This document shows, piece after piece, positions 16,572 to 26,800 of a DNA stretch of 64,000 nt; position 1 is the stretch's first letter; each line of letters begins with the position of its first letter. The DNA comes from an uncultured Clostridia bacterium. Lineage in GTDB: Bacteria; Bacillota; Clostridia; Christensenellales; UBA3700. The notes beneath the pieces are model-generated. The model was not told where the DNA came from, did no database searches, and was given only the letters and a program-made list of their open reading frames with translations. A program made the translations under genes and the position numbers. Location: the NCBI GenBank assembly GCA_948471525.1, contig CAOKSY010000002.1, forward strand, positions 186,001 through 250,000. The letters run 5' to 3'.

Positions 16572-16603
16572 AACGCAGACTGTAAGTCCGCGTTCCTTCT
16601 TAT
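16572..16603 (-). terminator. Strong hairpin after the ABC permease gene
   Basis: A long dyad with arms AAGGAACGC and GCGTTCCTT, extended by a GAC/GTC-type pairing, lies 22 bases after the permease stop. The following T-run is short (TTT), so termination strength is uncertain. It directly abuts the ruvX promoter. Confidence 0.6.
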
Positions 16604-16625
16604 CGACATCTATATCATTGACAAA

Positions 16626-18329
16626 TTATTCTACTCTCTGCAAATACTCTTCTTCGTCGAAATTATACATGGATCTGGTTATTAAAAAGTATATTGCGCT
16701 GACTGCGATCGAGATAACGCAATATATAGCAGCCAAAGCATATATATTGATATTGAGCAGAATCGATACCATTACCGAAAGTCCCGTCGTAACTATTCCC
16801 GGGATAAATGCAAACAGCATGGGTATTACCGAAGAGAAATTATTCTTGACTATCTCCTGCAAATTTTTCCAATGGATATTTGGGTTTTTAAGATCTCTGT
16901 AAACGCACATCCTGTTGACCGCATAAGCATAAAGCGCGTTGGACGCCGCAAATCCCAATACCGCAAGCACGTTCATAGACGGCACTATCATAAGCGCTAC
17001 CGTACTCAAAGCCAAAGTTAAAAGCGAGAATACCAAGCCCGAATTTATCTTTGCGTCGACGATACTCTTGGCGGAGAGCGGCATCGTCTTCATAAAAAGC
17101 ACTCCTTCTCCGTCTCTTGAAAACGCAAGAATACTTGCCGTATTGCTGCTCAGCATAAGCTTGACAATAAAATCGGCTATCGACGCACAGATTATCGCAC
17201 CCATGCTGCCCGGGATATTCCTTATATTTATCGCACAGATGAAATAGACCAATATAGGAGGAAGTATTACCATCATACCCGACTGTATCAGCAAAGTATT
17301 GTTCTTCAGCACCGAGAACAGATCTTTTCTAAAAAGCGCACGTTTGACCTCAAATTGTTTGACCTCTTTGTTTTTGCCGGACGTCTTTGATACGCCTCCG
17401 CCTTCCAAAGCCGCGGATGCGAGCTGTTTGTATTGCCACGAAGCCAACAAACTGCCGAGCGCGGCGAGCGCGATCACTATTCCGAAGAAAGCCGACGCGT
17501 AGCCAAATCCCGAAAGCGCGGAAGTCGCGGTCATCGCCTTTGCGAGGAAATACGTGTGATACGAGTATTTACCCGCTCCCGCAAGCGACGGCAATATTGC
17601 GCCGTACATTTGATCCATATCCATTTCGGAATTATCCGCTTCTCCGCCGGTTATCGCATCGGGATCAATTGGCGGCGCGCTGTTATTTGCATAAAGTATA
17701 GGCACATAGATAGCGATATAAAGCGCTACTACAAACAAAATGACAAATACCGCGCCCAAAATAGGTCTCTTTTTAAAGAACTGCAATATTTTCATTATCG
17801 GATAAGACAGTATTGCTATGACAAGTATCGCCATAAGCGGTAGCAATACGATCGCAGGTATCAACAATATCACAAAGCCTGCCGTCAATCCCGCCGCGGA
17901 TTGAATCATTGCGACGATAGCAACTATGGATACCGGAAGTATTATCACTGCCGACAAAATCAATTCATACAATACAAGCGCGATGAGTTTCGCCCAAAAT
18001 ACGCTTGCCGTCTTGAGCGGCAATGTAAATAAAAACTCGTTGTCCTTGCTGTAATACATAATGTTTATATAAACGAACAAAGAGAAGAATATAGTAATCA
18101 ACTGGCTCATCAAGAAAATACTCGACAGTATTTCCGCAAGATATCCCTGAGCGACAGCCGCTTTTATCAATCCGAACGACGCGACCAACGCCAATATATA
18201 AGGAATGCCTATCGCAATAGCTATTGACGTCAACGCTATAATGAATTTATTCCTCTCTTTTTTGCTTTTAAAACTCGGCAGAAGCGTAGTCTTTATCATC
18301 TGCTTTGTCAATGCGCCGAAAGCCGTCAT
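16626..18329 (-). CDS. ABC exporter permease subunit
   Basis: Large membrane protein of 567 residues with roughly twelve hydrophobic segments and a cytoplasmic insert around residues 300-335 (Lys-rich, KTSGKNKEVKQFEVKRALF). It belongs to the ABC-2-like or EcsB/YtrC-like exporter permeases. The substrate is unknown. The ATPase gene lies 11 bases upstream and is clearly its partner. The final residues FDEEEYLQRVE are acidic. Confidence 0.85.
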   Translation of the reverse strand: MTAFGALTKQMIKTTLLPSFKSKKERNKFIIALTSIAIAIGIPYILALVASFGLIKAAVAQGYLAEILSSIFLMSQLITIFFSLFVYINIMYYSKDNEFLFTLPLKTASVFWAKLIALVLYELILSAVIILPVSIVAIVAMIQSAAGLTAGFVILLIPAIVLLPLMAILVIAILSYPIMKILQFFKKRPILGAVFVILFVVALYIAIYVPILYANNSAPPIDPDAITGGEADNSEMDMDQMYGAILPSLAGAGKYSYHTYFLAKAMTATSALSGFGYASAFFGIVIALAALGSLLASWQYKQLASAALEGGGVSKTSGKNKEVKQFEVKRALFRKDLFSVLKNNTLLIQSGMMVILPPILVYFICAINIRNIPGSMGAIICASIADFIVKLMLSSNTASILAFSRDGEGVLFMKTMPLSAKSIVDAKINSGLVFSLLTLALSTVALMIVPSMNVLAVLGFAASNALYAYAVNRMCVYRDLKNPNIHWKNLQEIVKNNFSSVIPMLFAFIPGIVTTGLSVMVSILLNINIYALAAIYCVISIAVSAIYFLITRSMYNFDEEEYLQRVE

Positions 18330-18340
18330 AATACGCCCCC

Positions 18341-19129
18341 TTAAAGTTTGAATTCCTCGGAAGAGAGATTTTCGTCAAATCTTTCTCCGCCGTTTGCGCT
18401 CGAATCCGTCACCGAAATAAAGAATTCCTCGAGACTGCCCTCTTTGTTGCTTGCTCTTATCTCGTCCATAGATCCGCTGACGATCAAGCTGCCTTTGTCT
18501 ATTATCGCAACTCTGTCGCAAAGTTTTTCCACTACCTCGATGATATGCGAAGAAAACAGAACGCTGTTGCCCTCTTTGCAGTGCTCGCGCATCAGTTCCT
18601 TCAGATTGTACGCGCTCTTGGGATCTAGACCCGTAAGAGGTTCGTCCAATATCCAAAGTTTTGGATTGTGTATCAATGCCCCGATCACGCAGATCTTCTG
18701 CTTCATACCGTGCGAATATCCTCCGACCTGCTTGTTGGCAACGTCTGCGAGATCAAACAATTCAAGATATTTTTCGGCTCTCGTCTTTCTGTCGTTGATA
18801 CCCACGCCGTAAATATCCGCCATAAAGTTAATATACTCGTTTGCAGTCATAGTCTCATAGAGAAAATGATTGTCCGGCACGTAACCGATATTTTTCTTTG
18901 CCGCGATAGGCGATTCGTGCAGATCGTATCCGCATATGCGTACGCTGCCCTCGCTGTACGGCAACGCGCCCGTGATACATTTTATCGTAGTGCTCTTTCC
19001 CGCTCCGTTGGGTCCTAGAAAGGCAAAAAGTTCTCCTTCTTCTACCTCAAAACATAGATCCTTGACGGAATACTTTTCGTTGCCCTTGTATTTTTTGCTC
19101 AAATTTGTGATGGTCAAAATATTTCCCAT
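18341..19129 (-). CDS. ABC transporter ATP-binding protein
   Basis: ATPase subunit of 262 residues for the permease downstream. Walker A is GPNGAGKSTTIKC, the signature is GYSHGMKQK, Walker B is LWILDEPLTGLD, and the switch His is in LFSSHIIEV. The ATG at 19129 is chosen over an upstream ATG at 19189 because AGAGAGG precedes it and it opens the domain (MGNILTITNLSKKYKG). In addition, the promoter -35 and -10 lie inside the longer frame. Confidence 0.92.
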   Translation of the reverse strand: MGNILTITNLSKKYKGNEKYSVKDLCFEVEEGELFAFLGPNGAGKSTTIKCITGALPYSEGSVRICGYDLHESPIAAKKNIGYVPDNHFLYETMTANEYINFMADIYGVGINDRKTRAEKYLELFDLADVANKQVGGYSHGMKQKICVIGALIHNPKLWILDEPLTGLDPKSAYNLKELMREHCKEGNSVLFSSHIIEVVEKLCDRVAIIDKGSLIVSGSMDEIRASNKEGSLEEFFISVTDSSANGGERFDENLSSEEFKL

Positions 19130-19160
19130 TGATGTATACCTCTCTTTTGGAGTCGTTTTT

Positions 19161-19189
19161 ATTATAAACCACGCATTTTCATCGGTCAA
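19161..19189 (-). promoter_or_regulatory. Sigma-A promoter of the ABC exporter genes
   Basis: Minus-strand -35 TTGACC (19184-19189), 17-base spacer, perfect -10 TATAAT (19161-19166). The start near 19154 leaves a 25-base leader with the Shine-Dalgarno site. Confidence 0.75.
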
Positions 19190-19247
19190 TGTAATTATTA
19201 TATATTATTTACAATATTTCGGTACAAATTACAAAAAATTGCTTTAT

Positions 19248-19331
19248 TTAACGACAGTACAAGCCGTCGGCGCGCACAACGCGCATATAATTGCCGAAAA
19301 CAGAATAAATAGCACTTTTTTTCTTCTTCAT
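19248..19331 (-). CDS. Possible 27-residue peptide with frame-disrupting A7 run
   Basis: An ATG at 19331 follows AAGGAGA by five bases and starts MKKKK. In the actual frame it continues SAIYSVFGNYMRVV and ends after 27 residues. If the run of seven A residues were one shorter, the peptide would read MKKKKVLFILFSAIICALC and on to APTACTVVK, a convincing signal-peptide-like sequence. So this is either a small gene disrupted by an indel, a slippage-controlled gene, or an assembly error. Confidence 0.3.
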   Translation of the reverse strand: MKKKKSAIYSVFGNYMRVVRADGLYCR

Positions 19332-19356
19332 CCAAGTCTCCTTACCCTAAGTCGGG

Positions 19357-19468
19357 AAAAGTGTACTTTTACTGACAAAACGCTTGATTAACGCAAAATA
19401 ATAAGATATAATAAAATAAAAAAAAGTACGTTTTTGACACATTTGAAGTCAAAAAAAAGTACACTTTT
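19357..19468. repeat. Operator-like AAAAGTGTACTTTT repeats
   Basis: The 14-mer AAAAGTGTACTTTT (19357-19370) recurs as its exact reverse complement AAAAGTACACTTTT (19455-19468). A related site, AAAAAGTACGTTTTT, lies between them (19421-19435). The segment is an AT-rich gap between rarA and the ABC exporter. The remaining sequence of this 376-base gap holds the exporter promoter and the small peptide frame. Confidence 0.5.
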
Positions 19469-19505
19469 TTTAGAATTTTTTTAATATATTAAGATTTTGA
19501 GATTC

Positions 19506-20810
19506 CTATTTATCTTTGTTTTCTTCCTTATTGGCTTTGATCTCTTTGGCTCTTATCAGATATTTCTCAAAACCGTTTGACGACGGAGAATAAAATTTTT
19601 CGTCTTTTAGACTGTCTGGCAAATATTGCTGTTCTACCCAACCTCCGAAATCATGAGGATATTTATATCCCGATATCTTCTGAGTCTTATAATTTTTATC
19701 CATAAGATATTGCGGCACCTTGTCGTCTTTTCTGCTTGCAACGACTTCCTCTACCTTATATTTGGCGGCGACGACACTGTTGGACTTGGGAGCTTCGCAT
19801 ACGTATATGATAGCGTTGTACATAGGTATCTTCCCTTCGGGAAGACCGATATTCTGATAGGCCGTCAGCGCCGACGTTGCAATTACCAAAGCCTGCGGAT
19901 CCGCCATGCCCACATCCTCGCTGCTATGTACGACAAGCCGTCTTAGTATGAGCATCGGATCGCACCCCGCTTGTATAAGCCGCTCCGCCCAATAGAGCGC
20001 GGCGTCGCTGTCGCTGCCCCTCAAAGACTTGCAAAACGCCGAAAGCATATCGTAATACATACTCTCGTCTATGCTCATGGATTTTTTCTGCGAAGACTGC
20101 TCAGCCGCCGTAAGATCGACGTTTACAACCCCATTTTTATCCGGATCCGTACTCTTTGCCGCAAGTTCCAATGCGTTCAACGCGTTGCGCAAGTCGCCGT
20201 CGCTCGCCCATACGAAGTGATCGAGCGCCTCGTCGCTCACGTTGAGAGACATATCTCCCAGACCTTTTGTCTTATCGTTTATCGCTCTGACAAGCGTCTT
20301 TTTGATATCGTCGGAATTCAATGGTTTGAACTCAAATATCCTGCATCTCGATACGATAGCCCTCGTCATAGACACAAAGGGATTTTCCGTAGTAGATCCA
20401 ATAAAGACAATGTGACCTTTTTCGATCGCCTCGAGCATACAGTCCGATTGGGCTTTATTCCACCTGTGGCATTCGTCGAGAAGCAAATAGGTCTTGATCC
20501 CGTACCGCTCTTTTTCGATCCTCGCGTCTTCTATGACTTTTTTTGCGTCCGCTATGCCCGACGAAACCGCGTTGAGTTTTACGAAGTTGGATTTTGTAGT
20601 ATTCGCTATGATATTAGCCAGCGTAGTCTTGCCGCAACCTGGCGCGCCGTAAAATATACAACTGCCCAAACTGTCCGTAAGAATAGCGCGCCTTAGCAGG
20701 CTGTTTTTCCCTACTATATGTTCCTGTCCCGCAAATTCGTCCAAATTTGACGGTCTCATTCGCTCGGCGAGCGGCGCGTTGTCTTTCTGAATAATATCGA
20801 ATAAATTCAT
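19506..20810 (-). CDS. rarA: Replication-associated recombination protein A (RarA/MgsA)
   Basis: AAA+ ATPase of 434 residues acting at stalled replication forks. It opens with LAERMRPSNLDEFAGQ, then Walker A GAPGCGKTTLANIIA and Walker B LLLDECHRWNKAQSD, with the sensor region FIGSTTENPF. The C-terminal tetramerisation region (GCDPMLILRRLVVHSSEDVG, VAAKYKVEE) is complete. The ATG has no Shine-Dalgarno site, and a -10 box lies six bases upstream, so a leaderless message is predicted. Confidence 0.96.
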   Translation of the reverse strand: MNLFDIIQKDNAPLAERMRPSNLDEFAGQEHIVGKNSLLRRAILTDSLGSCIFYGAPGCGKTTLANIIANTTKSNFVKLNAVSSGIADAKKVIEDARIEKERYGIKTYLLLDECHRWNKAQSDCMLEAIEKGHIVFIGSTTENPFVSMTRAIVSRCRIFEFKPLNSDDIKKTLVRAINDKTKGLGDMSLNVSDEALDHFVWASDGDLRNALNALELAAKSTDPDKNGVVNVDLTAAEQSSQKKSMSIDESMYYDMLSAFCKSLRGSDSDAALYWAERLIQAGCDPMLILRRLVVHSSEDVGMADPQALVIATSALTAYQNIGLPEGKIPMYNAIIYVCEAPKSNSVVAAKYKVEEVVASRKDDKVPQYLMDKNYKTQKISGYKYPHDFGGWVEQQYLPDSLKDEKFYSPSSNGFEKYLIRAKEIKANKEENKDK

Positions 20811-20816
20811 ACGGAT

Positions 20817-20845
20817 ATTATATAATAAACGGACTCCGAAGTCAA
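20817..20845 (-). promoter_or_regulatory. Promoter of rarA, predicted leaderless
   Basis: Minus-strand -35 TTGACT (20840-20845), 17-base spacer, -10 TATAAT (20817-20822), then ATCCGT and the ATG. The promoter is embedded in the hairpin that follows the upstream glucan-synthase gene. Confidence 0.78.
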
Positions 20846-20866
20846 TTATATACCGCGAAGTCCGTT
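20828..20866 (-). terminator. Possible terminator hairpin after the glucan-synthase-like gene
   Basis: Arms AACGGACT and AGTCCGTT (20859-20866 and 20828-20835) with a loop of 23 bases. The T-run is poor (TTTATTATA). The loop carries the rarA -35 box, so transcription from upstream and rarA initiation may interfere. Confidence 0.5.
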
Positions 20867-20871
20867 ATCTA

Positions 20872-23800
20872 TTATCTGAACGTCAGTTGAATATGCTTTC
20901 TGCCCTCGTTCTCTTTTAATGCGAGAGCGGTATTTCCTTTGTACGCTATGCCGTCGCATCTCATACAGTCCTCAGCGCCTTGCGCAAATTCTATCATATA
21001 AACAGTGCCTTTGTATCTATAGGACAGCTGCATATCCTCCCACCCATCTATTTTCGGACGGGCGAATGACATCTTACCCTCGCTCAAAGTTATTCCGAAC
21101 AGATCTCTTATAATAGTATCGTAAAGTATGCTTGCCGAACCCGTATACCAACTCCAACCCATTCTGCCGTAGTTGTCCGCGTTGGAATAAACGTCGCCGG
21201 CAAATACGTACGGTTCGCCCTTATATACTTTTGATCCTTCCGCAGTAAGATTTTTGGTTATAGGATTTATCAGATCCAACAACTGCCCCGCGCTCAACTC
21301 GCACTCTCCTACGGGAACTTTTTCGTCCAACATCGCCAACGCTTTTATATACCAAGCTGCTGCGTGAGTATATTGCCCCCCGTTTTCTCTCACCCCTTTA
21401 GGATATGAAGAGATGTATCCGTAATAATGCTCCTTGCTCTGCGGAGGCCAAAGAAGTTTTATCAATCCGCGTTCTCCGTCCACGAGATCGGCAACCGACC
21501 GTAACGCCTGCCGCTGTCTCTGTCTAGAAGAGATATTGGCTATCGCGCTCCAACTCTGACACAGTATATCCTTCTCGAAATGCGGGCAGTTCTTTACTCC
21601 CAGCTCCTCTCCGTTATCCGTCACGGCTCGCATAAAGTATCCGTCTTTAAACGCCTTTTCCAAAGCAAGCTGAAGATTTTCGATATGCGCGAGATATTTC
21701 TGTCTCTGATCGAAGTCAATATACTTGATAAAATTCCTCAATACGTGCGCGGCAAACATACTCAGCCACACGCTCTCGCCTTTGCGCCTTATACCTATCT
21801 CGTTGAGCGCGTCGTTCCAATCGCCGCCGCCTATCAATAGCAACCCGTTCGATCCGTATTTCAAAGTCTCGTCTATCGCTCGCTTTATGTGAGACAACAG
21901 ACTCTCTCCTATTCTGCTCTTCTCGGGCGATTCCAACCGTCCTTCTACGCCGTCGTCTAGCGGAGGCGCCGTCAAATATCTCTGAACACTGTTCAAAATC
22001 ATTTTATCGCCTGTAAAATTTATATATTCAAACGTCAAATATGCCAAAAACAACCTATCGTCAGTGATATGAGTACGCACTCCAAAGCAGTCTCCGTGCC
22101 ACCAATGCTGTACGTCCCCCTCCAAAAATTGATGTTCGGCAGACAGTAATATATGATTTTTTACCTTTTCCGGATCAATATAGAGCATTGTCAGCATATC
22201 TTGCAGTTGATCTCTAAATCCTATCGCTCCTCCCGCCTGATAATAGCCGCACTTGCCGTTGATTCTAGACGACACTACTTGATAAGCAAGCCATTTGTTG
22301 AATATAATATCCAGATTTTTATTGTTTGAACATAGTTCAAATTTATTCATATCTTTAAATTTGTTTTCTTGTTCAATTATCATCGCGTCGATAGAATCTA
22401 GATTTACTCCGCTCAATGATTCATAGCTCTGCGATATCAGTATCTTGACCTGTATCCGTCTTCCGCTCATTCTATCGCTGAGCGCGGCATGGGACGGATT
22501 GTGAAAATCGGACGATCCTTCCCCTATATTTATGCATCCGTCGCTATACCTCAAACAAGCTGAGTCGTGTATACACTGCGCATCCGTACTCATCCTGATA
22601 TAGACGCTTTTGCCGTTCAGCGCGTTTGTAATACGCATTGTATTTTTATCTATCTGCTCGTCGAAAAGCATTTGATTTATAGGCAGATCATTAAGCATCG
22701 CATTGAGACGGAATAGCACTCTTGTATCTATATTTCCTTTGCTCTTGCTCATATTCAGGGCAATGACTTTTATATCGCCGTTCTTGATCACGCTCTCCTT
22801 TACGTCGACGTCGATTCCGTCGATCGACGCACAGAATTCGCTCGCGCCCTGAGTATGCTTTACGTAGCCGCCCTCGCAAAGTCTGTTGACACGTCTAAAG
22901 CCGCCGATCTCCACATACAGTTCCTCGCACGGCGTATCGAATACGGGATTGTTTTCAAATCTCGTCACGCGGAAGAGATTGCTGTTTTCAAAATAATCGA
23001 AACCGCCGCCGTTTTGCGTAACTACAAATCCCCCCTTATCCGCGCATATGACGTTTGAATAAGGAAGAAGCGGAGTTTCGGTCACTATATAGTCGCCTTT
23101 TTCGTCGAAACCGCCCGCGCCGCACTCCCACCGTATATCGCCGTCTCTCTTTCCGTATATCGCAGATATCGGCGACGTCTTCTCCGCTTCCTTTATCGAC
23201 GGATACGCTATCGATTCTTTGTCGAATTGCGCCTTTTCTCCCTTTTTGGGAGCCGTAGCCAGTTCTATAAACGCATTGTCTCTTATTATTTTCAACGCTC
23301 CGTCGTCAATTCCGTTAAGTCGCAGAAATTTCACGCAGTCGAGTTGAAGAATATCGCCTATATTTGTCATATCGACAAAGGATTTGAGCGTATATTCGTT
23401 GTTGTTGCCGTCCGCTTTATATCCTACTACAAGCACATACTTTACCGACGTCATATTGAGATATATCGTCGCATATATCATATTTTTCAATGCTTCGTCG
23501 TGACCGTAATGCTCAAAGTAAATATATTTTACCCCTTTATCCAGTCCGATAGGCAGCCTCTCCTGTCTATTGCCCGCAATTGACGACAACTTGTCTCTGT
23601 CGTACGGTCTGTATAGAATATTGGTGGCGATACGGCTGACCAAATCGCTTATATTTTCATTGAGTTGATATTTATAAGTCTTTGACAGCATAGTCAATCT
23701 CGCGCTTTCATACGAGTATTTTGCAAAATCCAACATCTTGCACTGCTCGAGATTGTTTTTCAGCGACACTATATCCGAATCGTAGAATTTTACGCAATAT

Positions 23801-26800
23801 AATTCTTTAGAAGAGTTTGCAGCTACCTCTATCTCTCCGATAAATCCGAGACAGGGATTTAGCACGTCTCCTGAAGATTTCCCGTATACCTTGCGTTTCC
23901 CGAATATATTCGGCGCGGCAAAACTGCCCTCGCGACCTACGAAATTGGTCAGATTGCTCTCATATTCCATCTTGTCGACTCCCAATACGCAAAGCGCAGT
24001 AAAGCAATCGCCGTAATAATTTCTGGACGTACGTTTGGCGATCAGCGAATTGGTCTTGTCGTCTATCGACGTAGATACAAACATATCGTTGAAAGCCGGA
24101 TGAGAAAAAGTAGAGCCGAAATCTGTCAGCGCGACTTCTTCGCAGTATCCGCACTTATATAATTTACTCCTGCCTTCTCTGTTGACGATCGTTATTTTTC
24201 TTATCTCGCAATTAAAGTTCTGCGGAATATACACGCTCATCGAGCAGTCTCTGTCGACGTTCTTAAACTCGCTTTCATAAGGCTTGAAAGTATAAGAGCA
24301 TTTATCCGTACAGAAGGGCTCATATGTCGGCGAATACAGTTCTTTTCCGTCACATATATAGAAAAATCCGCCTTTTTTCTCCTTATGATCGAGCGCGGGC
24401 TTGCTGAGATATTTGCCCTTTGCATAGGAATATCCTTTGCCCGACGAATCTATCACGCAGGAATAATGACCGTTGGTCAGCACGCTCGCTTTGGGGAACG
24501 CGCCGCACTCTCCGTACGCAAGATAATTATTCGTATTGCCTCCTCCGTATACAAAGTCGAATTTCTTAGTTGATTTACTCTTATTCTCGGGTATCTGCTC
24601 CTCCAGCATAAGCCTACCTCCGTCCATTGCGCTGTCGCTCATAAACAGTTTGATCAAAAAATCGTCGTAAAGCGCGTTGACTATACTGCAAAGGATCATT
24701 CCTTGATGATGCGACATAAGCGTAGCTACGATGTTTTTACCGTTGGTAAAATCTATCGCCTCAAACATACCTTTGGGAGTTATCAATCCCTCTTCTGCAA
24801 GATTCCTTAGATTGCGCACGACCTTTTTGGGCGCGTATCTAAGCGCAAGCGCGGACGAATAGGGACTGACTACGCATCTGTCCTTCTGCGCGCTCAAACT
24901 TATACTGCTCACTCCGAACGCCGAGTATTTATAACTATTTTCGTCATTAAACTCATAATAACAGCTTTCGCTTATACCCCAAACTCCGCCGCACTTGGCT
25001 TTTTGCATAATCTTGATTATATTCTTTACGCTCGACGTAAGAAGACTACCGTCGCAATCCTGCAAAAATATCTGCGGCATAAGGTATTCAAATGCCGTAC
25101 CCGACCACGATATCAACGTATTTCCGTTGATCTTGGCTATATTTCTGCCCAATCCGTCCCAATAGCAAGTATCTCCGCCTACCGCTGACGCGATGTAACA
25201 AAGCGTCCTTGATTCCGAAGCAAGCATATCGTAATGCCCCTCGAACTTTCCTTCCGCTTTATTGTATCCTATATGGAATTTGCCTTTGGATCTGTCAAAC
25301 AGCGCGTCGAAGTCCACCGCGTCAACCAGATCATTGATCCTTGCGTACAATTTGACGTCTATATCTTTGACAAACTCTTTGACCGTAATGAGCGCGGCGA
25401 TATAGTTGCCGCTGTCCACGCTGGATACAAAATAAGGAGGCAACGGCTTGCGCGTGGCAAGCGAATACCAGTTGAACAAATGCCCCTCGTATTTTTCAAG
25501 CGATTCGGCAAGTTCTATATGTTCGGATATGCCTCGCATACATTCGTCGAGATCTATTCGTCCTATCTTATACGAACACAGGTACGACAAAAGCGCAAAC
25601 CCCATATTTGTCGGCGAGGTGAAGCCGTTGGCGTGCTTTTGCGGGAATACCTGATAATTGTCGCATATAAGCGAATTATCCTTGAGGTTGGACTCAAAAT
25701 ACGCGGCAGTTTTATTGGCGAGATCCAGCAAAAACTCCTTATCTTCGACCTCGATCTCCTTTCTTCCCTTGATCTTCCGTCCGCAAAGATAAATAACGTT
25801 GGAAAGTACAAAATACGATGCTATATAGACAAGTATATAAATATTCGTATAGAATACAGCCGCCAATGCCACCGATAATATATAACTCGGCAGTAAAATG
25901 CTTATATGCTTGGAATAGCCGTTCTGTCTTTGCGAAGAATAAAACGTCTTCCATTCGAGCAGTTTTTTCCTGTCAAAGATACATTTAAATCCCATCTTCA
26001 GCCACAAAAGCAATCCCGACGTAGCAAAATACGGCAGCATTATCAACTCATATACCATATTTATCAGTTGAATAATGAAATTCTTGAACAAATATCTCGC
26101 CCTCTTGTCATAGCCGAGATCGTTGAGACAAAGTCCAAAACGTATCAACCAAGTCGCCAATATGCCGAGCGAAACCGGTATCAGCAAAAATGCATTTCCG
26201 CTTGTGGCAAGCGTCACCAATAGCGACAGCCAAAGCGCAGGAACAAGCGTCTTAAGCGCGTTGTATGCGATAACGTACCTATAAAAGGGCTGACTTACCT
26301 TCTTGGAAAATATATACGGGATCAACAGAAGATCGCCGCGCTCCCATCTGTTCTGTCTCAAATTGTGACTGACGAAATTCTTCGGCGCATCCTCATAGGT
26401 AGGCAGCGCAAGACTTCCGGTAGGCACAATTGCGCCTTCTATGATATCGTGACTGAGTATGCGATTATCCGGCAACTGCCCCTCTATCTGTCTCACGTAT
26501 TCGCTCAATCTGTATATGCCTTTGCCGCAATATATTGAGTGTCCAGATATCTTGTAATAGAAGTCGCCGTAATTGCAATAACTGTCCACTCCGCTGTCGG
26601 ATTTATAGTTTTTTGCCCAATAGGTGTCCAGCGAAGACAGCTTGTATCTCGACCTGAACGTCATAAGCGTGTATTTTGCGTTGAGAGGATGAAGCATCGT
26701 GTTGACGGCGCGCTTAATTCCCCCGGGCATTACGGTATTGTCGTCGTCCAAAAGCACGACGAATTCGGGGCGGCTCTGTCCTCTCAGCACAAAGGAAAAT

